Shown here piece after piece: positions 1-5,497 of a stretch of 9,386 bases of DNA. The position numbers were made by a program, and so were the translations under genes. Source of the stretch: Pseudomonas sp. (GTDB lineage Bacteria > Pseudomonadota > Gammaproteobacteria > Pseudomonadales > Pseudomonadaceae); assembly GCA_003523465.1 (NCBI GenBank), contig DQAA01000412.1, positions 3,075 to 12,460 of the forward strand, given 5' to 3'. The notes under the pieces were generated by a model. It saw nothing but the letters and a program-made list of their open reading frames with translations, did no database searches and was not told the DNA's origin. Every line of letters starts with the position of its first letter. Position 1 is the stretch's first letter.

Positions 1-646
1 AGGCCAGCAGCGGGCGGCGCAGATGCCAGCTGCCTTGCGCCGTTACCAGCAGCATCTCGAAGTCGTCGGGGTTCTTGCCGGCATAGGCCAGGTGCTTCAC
101 CAGTACCATCTTCGGCCCGCGCACCAGCAGCTCCCGGGCCATGCCGACGCACTCCTCCAGCGACTGCGCGCGACGGCCGGCGAAGCTGTCCAGTTCCAGC
201 TGGTTCGGACACAACAGGTCCGCCGCCGCCACCGCTTCTTCCAGCAGGAATTCACTGACCTCCAGCGGCACGATACAGCCCTTCTCCGGATGCCCCATCA
301 CCGGGTCGCACAGGTACAGCGCCCGCGGGTTGGCCTGCTTGACCCGCTGCACGACGGCGAGAATCGCCCGGCCCTGCTCGGCGCTGCCAAGGTAGCCGGA
401 TAGAACTGCGTCGCAATTGCCCAACTCACCGATATTGCTAATCCCTTCCACCAACGCGGGAATTTGCGCCGGAGCAAGCACTTCGCCACTCCAGTGGCCA
501 TACTGAGTGTGGTTGGAAAACTGCACGGTATTGAGTGGCCAGACATTCACCCCGACCCGCTGCATGGGAAACACTGCAGCACTGTTGCCGGCGTGGCCAA
601 ACACGACGTGAGACTGGATCGCAAGCAGGTGCGGTGTGCGTTTCAT
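1..646 (-). CDS. pdxY: Pyridoxal kinase PdxY (5' part, cut by window edge)
   Basis: Salvage kinase that phosphorylates pyridoxal with ATP to give pyridoxal 5'-phosphate; cytosolic, ribokinase (PfkB-like) fold. The 215 residues visible from ATG at 646-644 follow E. coli PdxY closely: [17 protein letters not shown] near residues 8-24, [15 protein letters not shown] at 36-50, [10 protein letters not shown] at 83-92, [12 protein letters not shown] at 113-124 and [10 protein letters not shown] at 181-190. The family is about 287 residues long, so about 70 C-terminal residues, including the GVGDVTSG-type ATP-binding loop with the catalytic Asp, lie beyond base 1. Nothing in the visible part suggests damage. 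Only a weak GGAC-type ribosome site precedes the start. The gene diverges from the DUF3301 gene across 116 bp. Identity is very likely; PdxK is the only realistic alternative and the motifs fit PdxY better. Confidence 0.95.
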   Translation of the reverse strand, partial: MKRTPHLLAIQSHVVFGHAGNSAAVFPMQRVGVNVWPLNTVQFSNHTQYGHWSGEVLAPAQIPALVEGISNIGELGNCDAVLSGYLGSAEQGRAILAVVQRVKQANPRALYLCDPVMGHPEKGCIVPLEVSEFLLEEAVAAADLLCPNQLELDSFAGRRAQSLEECVGMARELLVRGPKMVLVKHLAYAGKNPDDFEMLLVTAQGSWHLRRPLLA

Positions 647-762
647 GCGGGACGTCCAAACCAGGGAATGACAAACAGGGCGCGCAGTATGGCGCCAAAT
701 GCCACCTGTACGACAGGCCGTGGTGGCAGTTAAGCTGGCACACCTCGTTGGAGCATGCGTAG
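647..762. promoter_or_regulatory. Divergent intergenic region with nested inverted repeats
   Basis: This 116-bp gap between the starts of pdxY and the DUF3301 gene must hold both promoters. Two nested inverted repeats are visible: outer arms TGCCACC (700-706) and GGTGGCA (722-728), and an inner palindrome CCTGT-acg-ACAGG (705-717). The inner one has the size of a repressor operator. No convincing -35/-10 pair was found for either direction. A TTGGAG ribosome site at 748-753 serves the plus-strand gene. The function of the palindrome is inferred only from its symmetry and position. Confidence 0.35.
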
Positions 763-1155
763 ATGGTTACCCTCGAAAACATCCTGGTGTTGATGGTCCT
801 GGCCACGGCGGGCGCCTGGCTCTGGCACAACCATGGATTGCGGGAAAAAGCCCTGGAGCGGGTCAAGCAGCATTGCGCCAAGCTCGATCTCGAACTGCTC
901 GACGGTGCCGTCGCGCTGAAGAAGATCGCTTTCGTGCGCGACGCCAATGGCCGCAAGCGCCTGGCCCGGATCTACAACTTCGAATTCACCGTGACCGGCG
1001 AGCAGCGTCATCCGGGCACCGTTACCCAGTTCGGCGCCCACAGCGTGCAGATCGAACTGGCGCCCTACCCCTTCGAAATCAAGACGCCGGCGCACGGCGA
1101 CAACGTGATCGAAATGAAACAGTGGCGCCAGGAACACAACCGCTGGCGTCAGTGA
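763..1155 (+). CDS. DUF3301 family protein, membrane-anchored, unknown function
   Basis: Small protein of 130 residues. The first ~20 residues ([18 protein letters not shown]) form one hydrophobic helix, so it is probably anchored in the inner membrane with a soluble C-terminal part. The rest has the DUF3301 pattern: an arginine/lysine-rich helix with [14 protein letters not shown] around 41-54, then [17 protein letters not shown] around 59-75, which reads as short beta strands. The ATG at 763 is supported by GGAG at 750-753, nine bases upstream. Its stop overlaps that of the convergent cobW-like gene by 7 bp (1149-1155). No catalytic motif is visible and I know of no assigned function. The family call rests on recalled sequence pattern. 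Confidence 0.8.
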   Translation: MVTLENILVLMVLATAGAWLWHNHGLREKALERVKQHCAKLDLELLDGAVALKKIAFVRDANGRKRLARIYNFEFTVTGEQRHPGTVTQFGAHSVQIELAPYPFEIKTPAHGDNVIEMKQWRQEHNRWRQ

Positions 1156-2126
1156 TCCAGCGGCAGGCGGCACGCCAGCAGGTCTCGCTCCAGTGCCGCA
1201 GGATCCTGGGCCTTGTCGAAAATCAGCTCGACCCGCGAATCTCGCCGCCAGGCGCTCTCCTCCCAGTCCCACGCTTGCCCGGCCAGGGCATTGGCCGAGC
1301 GCCAGCCCTGCGCCGTGTGGATAACCATCTTGGCCCGGCGCCATTCCAGATGTTCCAGAAAACCCCGCACTAGAGCGTTATCGAGGCGTTGCTGTGGATG
1401 AAATCGCCAGCCAATGCTCCAGCCCTCGGGGGCCTGTTGATAACTGCATAACGGGCGTTGTGGATCTGTCCACAGGGCCGAAATCGGCGTTTTCTGTTCG
1501 GAAACAATGTTATCCACAGGAGACTTATCCACTGGCGGTTGAGTGGATACAGGAAGATCTGCCAGTGAAATCCGACCGTGATCGACCCAAAGTAGAGGCG
1601 CCTCAGGCAGGCGCGAAGTTATCCACAGTCGTTTTTCTTCATCCACAGCGGATGCCTTGTTCATGACCAGCAGGCCAGCGCTGTCCAACGCTTGTTGCTG
1701 GGCGTCCGGCAATGCGTTACCTGCCGCAAGGGCCAGTGCATCCAGCACCAGCACGGCAGGCTGTACGGCAAGTACACCGGTCCAGGGCGGGGACTGTAGC
1801 TGCGCCAGCAGTTGCGCCGGGTGACCCAGGCCAGACGGTTCGATAAACAGCCGATCCGGCCGCGCCTTTCGCAGCAGGCGGCCCAACCCGACCTGGAACG
1901 GCGCACCATTCACGCAGCACAAGCAGCCGCCAGCCACCTCGCCCATGCTGACCCCGTCGTCATCGGTGCTGAGCAGGGCCGCATCGAGGCCGATCTGGCC
2001 GAACTCGTTGATAAGCACGGCCCACCGCTCATTGGCCGGGCGCTGGCCGAGCAGGTGGCGGATCAGGCTGGTCTTGCCGGCGCCGAGGGGGCCGGCAATC
2101 AGATGGGTCGGAATGTTCTGCAGCAT
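1149..2126 (-). CDS. CobW-like COG0523 P-loop GTPase (putative metallochaperone)
   Basis: G3E-family GTPase of 325 residues, third gene of the zigA-DUF1826-cobW operon. Visible motifs: Walker A GPLGAGKTS (12-20), the family-defining metal-binding CLCC (68-71) in GGCLCCVNG, a Walker B-like IEPSGLGHP (95-103), and NKAS (156-159) where most relatives have NKxD. An interdomain linker of about 60 residues with a repeated PVDK/PVDN stretch follows, then a CobW C-terminal-type domain (about 220-325) ending in VELIFD. COG0523 proteins move or insert metal with GTP hydrolysis; here zinc is inferred from the Zur context and the client is unknown. There is no histidine-rich loop. The start at 2126 fits the family N-terminus, but no Shine-Dalgarno precedes it, so translation may be coupled to upstream genes. 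The linker DNA carries the DnaA-box cluster described separately. Confidence 0.9.
   Translation of the reverse strand: MLQNIPTHLIAGPLGAGKTSLIRHLLGQRPANERWAVLINEFGQIGLDAALLSTDDDGVSMGEVAGGCLCCVNGAPFQVGLGRLLRKARPDRLFIEPSGLGHPAQLLAQLQSPPWTGVLAVQPAVLVLDALALAAGNALPDAQQQALDSAGLLVMNKASAVDEEKRLWITSRLPEAPLLWVDHGRISLADLPVSTQPPVDKSPVDNIVSEQKTPISALWTDPQRPLCSYQQAPEGWSIGWRFHPQQRLDNALVRGFLEHLEWRRAKMVIHTAQGWRSANALAGQAWDWEESAWRRDSRVELIFDKAQDPAALERDLLACRLPLDH
1316..1647. promoter_or_regulatory. Cluster of DnaA-box sequences inside the cobW-like gene
   Basis: Perfect TTATCCACA boxes lie at 1316-1324 (minus), 1510-1518 (plus) and 1619-1627 (plus). One-mismatch copies lie at 1393-1401 (minus), 1525-1533 (plus) and 1639-1647 (plus). 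Two-mismatch copies at 1459-1467 (minus), 1466-1474 (plus) and 1542-1550 (minus) complete the set. A given 9-mer is expected about once per 131 kb counting both strands, so three perfect copies in 330 bp is far beyond chance. Most of them fall in the interdomain linker of the encoded protein. No AT-rich unwinding element accompanies them, so this is not an origin by itself. A DnaA-binding or titrating site is inference. Confidence 0.5.
1459..1474. repeat. Inverted repeat made of two head-to-head degenerate DnaA boxes
   Basis: TGTGGA (1459-1464) and TCCACA (1469-1474) form a perfect 6-bp inverted repeat with a 4-base spacer. Each arm is the conserved half of a DnaA box. It lies within codons for the WTDPQ part of the cobW-like linker. 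Confidence 0.5.
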
Positions 2127-2170
2127 AAGGAGTCGTTCGGCCTGGGAATCTTCGTCACTATGCTCCGGGC

Positions 2171-2806
2171 TCAGGCCAGCCAGTCAAGGGTCAGGATCAA
2201 CCGGCGCTCGCCGTTGAGCGGCGAGGGCGAGCGATGCACCAGCCCGGCACCCTCGTTGCCCAGCCATTTCTCGCCCTTGAGCAGCGCCACATCACCGCAG
2301 GCCAGACGCTGGATGTGCGCCGGATCGACGTCCTCCTGGGCCAACCGGCGACGGTTGACCACGCCCTCCTCCAGCCATTCGCTGGCCGGGCCAGCGTAGG
2401 TGGTGATCAGCCGCAGCGGCACGTGGTCGACATGGAAACGCGGGCACATGGCGTTCTCCAGCACCCGCAGGCGCAAGCCCACGCTGCGGGCGTCGAGCAG
2501 GCAGGCGTAGGCGCCCACCAGCCAGCTGAGGTCGGCGATAAAGCCCTCGTACCCGGCCAGGTCGGCGTAGGCGCGGGCAATGCCGTCGAGCACTGGAACT
2601 TCGCCGTCCTTGCCGATCTCCAGGGTGCGGGCATCGGCCAGCGGCTCGTTCAGCGACAGCAGCAGGCGGGCGAAGTCCTCGATGTGCGCTGGCAGCCGAC
2701 GCTGCCAGACCGCCAGGTTGACGCCATCCTGCAGTGCTTGCGTCAGCACCTCCGGCGTTTCACCAAAGGCCTGGCGCACCGGTACCAGCGACTCGGCGAG
2801 CAACAT
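2171..2806 (-). CDS. DUF1826 family protein, possible metal-dependent oxygenase fold
   Basis: Protein of 211 residues, middle gene of the zigA operon. DUF1826 proteins commonly sit beside COG0523 genes in zinc-starvation loci; their biochemical role is, to my knowledge, not established. The best-conserved stretch here is CPRFHVDHVPLRLITTYAGP (121-140), followed by TEWL-like SEWLEEG and, further on, LLKGEKW (176-182) and GLVHRSP (188-194). H125, D127 and H191, with R201/R202 ten or eleven residues later, follow the HxD...H...R spacing of Fe(II)/2-oxoglutarate oxygenases; this is an inference. ATG at 2806 is preferred over GTG at 2809, because AGGAGG ends seven bases before the ATG but only four before the GTG. 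The ATG shares one base with the zigA stop (TGATG), so translation is probably coupled. There is no signal peptide; the protein is cytosolic. Confidence 0.85.
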   Translation of the reverse strand: MLLAESLVPVRQAFGETPEVLTQALQDGVNLAVWQRRLPAHIEDFARLLLSLNEPLADARTLEIGKDGEVPVLDGIARAYADLAGYEGFIADLSWLVGAYACLLDARSVGLRLRVLENAMCPRFHVDHVPLRLITTYAGPASEWLEEGVVNRRRLAQEDVDPAHIQRLACGDVALLKGEKWLGNEGAGLVHRSPSPLNGERRLILTLDWLA

Positions 2807-4017
2807 CACGCCACCTCCTCTTCGTCATACCAAGGGCCGAACGGGTCCGGCAGGCGCAGCCAGTTGGGGGCGCCCAGGGCCATCTCTTCGTCGTTCAGCA
2901 GGCAGGCATCGAGTTCGGCATGCAGGCGCGACACGTCGAGGTGCTGGCCGATGAACACCAGTTCCTGACGGCAGTCGCCGCATTCCGGGTCCCAGTGCTG
3001 GAGGATGGCTGCGGTGCTCTGTGGATCTTCCGGCCATTGGGCCTTGGGCACGAAGCGCCACCAGCGTCCGGCGAAACCATGACGCATCATGCCGCCAGCC
3101 TGGGACCAGCTTCCGGCTTCCTGGTATTTGCTGGCGAGCCAGAAGAAGCCCTTGGAACGCAGCAGCCGCCCGTTCTCCCACGGCCTGTGGATAAAGTCGA
3201 AGAAGCGCTGCGGGTGCAGGGGCCGGCGGGCCTGCCAGACACTGGCGGCAATGCCGTACTCCTCGGTTTCCGGAACGTGCTCCCCGCGCAGTTCCTGCAA
3301 CCAGCCGGGCGCACTGGCGGCACGTTCGAAGTCGAAGAGGCCGGTATCGAGAATCTGCTTCAGATCCACCTGGCCCATGACCATCGGCACGATGCGAGCG
3401 TGGGCGTTGAGGCGGCGAAGGATGGCGCTGAGTTCGTCGCGTTCGTGACTGCTGATCAGGTCGATCTTGCTCACGAGGATGACGTCGGCGAACTCCACCT
3501 GGTCGATCAGCAGGTCGCTGATGGAGCGTTCGTCGTCTTCGCCAAGGGTTTCGCCGCGGGAAGCGAGGCTGTCGGCGGCCTGGTAGTCACGCAGGAAATT
3601 CAGGCCGTCGACCACGGTGACCATGGTGTCGAGCCGCGCCATCTCGGCCAGGCTGCGGCCCTGGTCGTCGCGGAAGGTGAACGTCTCGGCCACGGGCAGC
3701 GGCTCGGCGATGCCGGTGGATTCGATCAACAGGTAATCGAAACGGCCTTCGGCGGCGAGACGGCCGACTTCTTCCAGCAGGTCCTCGCGCAGGGTGCAGC
3801 AGATACAACCGTTGCTCATCTCCACCAGCTTTTCTTCGGTGCGGTTGAGGCTGACGTTGCGCTGCACTTCGGTGGCATCGATATTGATCACGCTCATGTC
3901 GTTGACGATGACCGCGACCCGCAGGTTGTCGCGATTACGCAGCACATGGTTGAGCACCGTGCTCTTGCCGGCACCAAGGAAGCCGGACAGCACGGTTACG
4001 GGAAGACGATCGGACAT
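2806..4017 (-). CDS. zigA: ZigA-type COG0523 GTPase, zinc-starvation metallochaperone
   Basis: GTPase of 403 residues, first gene of the operon and nearest the Zur-like operator. Visible motifs: Walker A SGFLGAGKST (11-20), CICC (71-74) in SNGCICCTLRED, Walker B-like LLIESTGIAEPLPV (97-109), the guanine-binding position as SKID (183-186), and the C-terminal RQELVFIGQHLD (350-361) typical of the ZigA/YciC subgroup. A CGDC pair (C346, C349) directly precedes the last motif and could add metal ligands. The long histidine-rich loop of some relatives is absent. Family knowledge: ZigA supports zinc-dependent enzymes when zinc is scarce and is repressed by Zur. The start at 4017 is chosen because GAGGAA lies about seven bases upstream and MSDRLPVTVLSGF is a normal family N-terminus; an in-frame upstream ATG at 4068 would overlap the promoter region. 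Confidence 0.93.
   Translation of the reverse strand: MSDRLPVTVLSGFLGAGKSTVLNHVLRNRDNLRVAVIVNDMSVINIDATEVQRNVSLNRTEEKLVEMSNGCICCTLREDLLEEVGRLAAEGRFDYLLIESTGIAEPLPVAETFTFRDDQGRSLAEMARLDTMVTVVDGLNFLRDYQAADSLASRGETLGEDDERSISDLLIDQVEFADVILVSKIDLISSHERDELSAILRRLNAHARIVPMVMGQVDLKQILDTGLFDFERAASAPGWLQELRGEHVPETEEYGIAASVWQARRPLHPQRFFDFIHRPWENGRLLRSKGFFWLASKYQEAGSWSQAGGMMRHGFAGRWWRFVPKAQWPEDPQSTAAILQHWDPECGDCRQELVFIGQHLDVSRLHAELDACLLNDEEMALGAPNWLRLPDPFGPWYDEEEVA
3186..3194 (-). promoter_or_regulatory. Isolated perfect DnaA box (TTATCCACA) in zigA
   Basis: An exact TTATCCACA on the minus strand within zigA codons. It is one of three perfect copies in this window outside the main cluster. Alone it could be chance, but six perfect copies in 9.4 kb is not. 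Confidence 0.35.
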
Positions 4018-4059
4018 GGCGCGGTTCCTCATCAGGGCGGCAAAGTGCATTCGAGCGAT

Positions 4060-4073
4060 GCATTTCAAAATGC
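4060..4073. repeat. Perfect inverted repeat overlapping the edge of the Zur box
   Basis: GCATTT-ca-AAATGC is a perfect 6-bp inverted repeat with a 2-bp spacer. It shares three bases with the left edge of the putative Zur operator and covers the expected transcription start of zigA. It could be a second operator or an accidental repeat; no protein can be assigned. Confidence 0.3.
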
Positions 4074-4085
4074 TACATTATAACA
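4071..4085. promoter_or_regulatory. Putative Zur operator between zigA and the small exported-protein gene
   Basis: TGCTACATTATAACA matches the gammaproteobacterial Zur core TGTTATANTATAACA at 12 of the 14 defined positions. On the minus strand it contains TATAAT (4082-4077), a perfect -10 hexamer for zigA that would give a 5' leader of about 50 nt. On the plus strand TATAAC (4079-4084) could act as a -10 for the gene at 4136. Binding of Zur with zinc would block both, so one site may control both directions. No good -35 hexamer is seen in either direction, which fits a weak or activator-helped promoter. Zur is inferred from the motif and from the zinc-sparing genes on both sides. Confidence 0.75.
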
Positions 4086-4135
4086 ATGCAACTTTACCAA
4101 CCACTTATCCGCCGCTTGTGCGTTCGAGGATATTC

Positions 4136-4516
4136 ATGACGTTGTTGAACCGAGGACTGTGGATAACCTTGCTGTGTGCCATCGGTAGCGCCCAGGCCAT
4201 GCCCCGTACCGACCTTGCCCACTGCACGCGCAGCGCCAATCTGCTGGCCTGCGCGGATCGCCAGGGCAGTTACTACAGCGTGCAAACCCAAGGGACGACC
4301 ATTTACCTGCGGGGTTACGACGCCCCAAGCGCTCGACGTTGGGCGCAAACCAATAGCCGCTATGGCCAGTTGAATTTCTATACCGGCATCGCCAGCGATG
4401 GCGAAGCCTGGGTGGGTTACAGTCGCAAGGTGGGCTGGACCACGATCAACCGCGTATCCAGTTCCAGCGGTCAACGTTTCAACCTTCGCTGCAACCGGTT
4501 GAGCGGTTGTCAGTAG
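4136..4516 (+). CDS. Small exported protein of unknown function in the Zur region
   Basis: I do not recognise this 126-residue protein. Residues 1-21 form a signal peptide: a short positive N-terminus, the hydrophobic WITLLCAIG core, and SAQA before the likely cleavage site. The mature part, about 105 residues, has four cysteines in two outer pairs (C30, C39, C119, C125), which could form two disulfides in the periplasm or outside the cell. The middle is rich in Tyr, Gly, Ser and Trp (YYSVQTQGTTIYLRGYD, RYGQLNFYTG, AWVGYSRKVGW) and looks like a small beta protein. There is no lipobox and no obvious His/Cys metal cluster. GAGGA at 4126-4130 supports the ATG at 4136. The gene stands between two Zur-like operators, diverges from zigA and precedes folE2, so zinc-dependent expression is plausible but unproven. 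Confidence 0.75.
   Translation: MTLLNRGLWITLLCAIGSAQAMPRTDLAHCTRSANLLACADRQGSYYSVQTQGTTIYLRGYDAPSARRWAQTNSRYGQLNFYTGIASDGEAWVGYSRKVGWTTINRVSSSSGQRFNLRCNRLSGCQ
4158..4166 (-). promoter_or_regulatory. Isolated perfect DnaA box near the start of the small exported-protein gene
   Basis: Exact TTATCCACA on the minus strand, about 75 bp from the Zur-like operator and inside the signal-peptide codons. DnaA also acts as a transcription factor, so an effect on the divergent promoters is possible, but position is the only support. Confidence 0.35.
4492..4509. repeat. Hairpin-forming inverted repeat at the 3' end of the small exported-protein gene
   Basis: CAACCG (4492-4497) and CGGTTG (4504-4509) form a 6-bp stem with a 6-base loop, ending just before the stop codon. 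No run of T follows, so it is not a standard Rho-independent terminator, though it might protect the 3' end or slow transcription. Confidence 0.25.
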
Positions 4517-4545
4517 GGCGATGGAAAAAGTGCTGGCAACTGAAT

Positions 4546-4560
4546 CGTTATAATGTAACG
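4546..4560. promoter_or_regulatory. Putative Zur operator and -10 region of folE2
   Basis: CGTTATAATGTAACG is a near-palindrome that differs from the Zur core TGTTATANTATAACA at three defined positions, two of which are a symmetric outer pair. It contains a perfect -10 hexamer TATAAT at 4549-4554, giving a predicted start near 4561 and a leader of about 30 nt to the folE2 ATG at 4592. Its 11-mer GTTATAATGTA is identical to the minus-strand reading of the zigA-side operator (4084-4074), so both operons are transcribed outward from the same element. No clear -35 is present. Confidence 0.7.
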
Positions 4561-4591
4561 TATTGCAACTTTCTCGCTGATGGTTCGCAAC

Positions 4592-5479
4592 ATGACCGCC
4601 CTGACCCTCCCCGATATTGCTGCCCAGGCCAGCGGACAGTCCTTGCCCCTGGATTGGGTTGGCATGTGCGGTATCGCCCTGCCGATCCGTATTGACCAAC
4701 AGTCCCTTCAAGCCACGGCTGATGCCGGCGTCGATCTGGCCGACGGCACCTCTCGCGGTATTCACATGTCGCGCCTGTACTTGGCGCTTGCGGCATTCAA
4801 GGATGAAGCGCTGTCGGTGGCGCTCATTGGCCGTGTTCTACGGCAATTTCTCGACAGCCATAACGGTCTCTCCACCCGCGCCCACCTCACCCTTCGCTTC
4901 GACCTGATGCTGGAACGGCCTGCGTTGGTGAGTTCGGAATCCGGGCACAAACGATATCCGTTGGTCATCGAAGCTCGACTCTCCGACGAAATGTTCCACG
5001 TGGAACTATCCACCGATGTGGTCTATTCCTCGACCTGCCCTTGCTCTGCCGCGCTCGCCAGGCAGTTGATTCAGCAGCAATTCCTGACCGACTTCGGCAA
5101 TCGCAAGCTGACCCACGAAGACATCCTCAGCTGGCTCGGCAGCCCGCAAGGTATCGTCGCAACGCCCCATAGCCAGCGCAGCACCGCGAAACTGCGGATA
5201 CGCTTGAAGCAGGACTGCAATGAGCTACCGATTCGGGAATTGATCGATCAGGCCGAAGCCGCCTTGGGCACCGCCGTACAAACGGCAGTGAAGCGCGCCG
5301 ACGAACAGGCGTTCGCCCTGGCCAACGGGCAGAACCTGATGTTCTGCGAGGACGCCGCGCGGCGCCTGCACCTGGCATTGCGACACCTGCCTGAGGTGGC
5401 TGGCTTCCACCTGCGTGTGGAACACGCAGAAAGCCTGCATGCCCATGACGCTGTCGCGCAAAGCCAGTGGAACTGGTAA
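4592..5479 (+). CDS. folE2: GTP cyclohydrolase FolE2 (type IB, zinc-independent)
   Basis: Converts GTP to 7,8-dihydroneopterin triphosphate, first step of tetrahydrofolate synthesis. FolE2 works with metals other than zinc and replaces zinc-dependent FolE under zinc starvation. The 295 residues have the family marks: PLDWVGMCGIALPI (19-32), SRGIHMSRLY (54-63), the active-site stretch SSTCPCS (146-152) with C149 the likely catalytic cysteine, TPHSQRS (191-197), FCEDAARR (251-258) and the C-terminal VEHAESLHAHDA region. Length is normal. ATG at 4592 (MTALTLPDIAAQ) is chosen because it looks like the usual N-terminus; ATG at 4580 would add four residues, and neither has a good Shine-Dalgarno. 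The gene lies about 30 bp downstream of a Zur-like operator overlapping its -10, and 18 bp upstream of the carbonic anhydrase gene, with which it probably forms an operon. Confidence 0.95.
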   Translation: MTALTLPDIAAQASGQSLPLDWVGMCGIALPIRIDQQSLQATADAGVDLADGTSRGIHMSRLYLALAAFKDEALSVALIGRVLRQFLDSHNGLSTRAHLTLRFDLMLERPALVSSESGHKRYPLVIEARLSDEMFHVELSTDVVYSSTCPCSAALARQLIQQQFLTDFGNRKLTHEDILSWLGSPQGIVATPHSQRSTAKLRIRLKQDCNELPIRELIDQAEAALGTAVQTAVKRADEQAFALANGQNLMFCEDAARRLHLALRHLPEVAGFHLRVEHAESLHAHDAVAQSQWNW

Positions 5480-5497
5480 CCGAACGGAGAGACCTCG

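Noticed and set aside
699..1373. 224-residue plus-strand frame across the DUF3301 gene and cobW 3' end
   Set aside because: It runs out of frame through two supported genes, is very Arg/Ala/Pro-rich and shows no domain.
1505..1550. The VDK/VDN repeat of the cobW-like linker as a metal-binding or protein repeat
   Set aside because: Only two units occur, without His or Cys; the repetition is better explained by the DnaA-box DNA beneath it.
1316..1647. The cluster as the chromosomal origin oriC
   Set aside because: There is no AT-rich unwinding region, no rpmH/dnaA/dnaN/gidA neighbourhood, and the boxes lie inside a coding gene.
1812..2399. 195-residue plus-strand frame opposite cobW and DUF1826
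   Set aside because: Antisense shadow of two real genes; composition is typical of a non-coding GC-rich frame.
2171..2809. GTG at 2809 as the DUF1826 start
   Set aside because: The ATG at 2806 has better spacing (seven bases) from the AGGAGG ribosome site; the difference is a single residue.
2734..4083. 449-residue open frame on the plus strand opposite zigA
   Set aside because: It is the antisense of zigA with GC-rich third-position bias; its protein shows no domain, and the minus strand carries unmistakable GTPase motifs.
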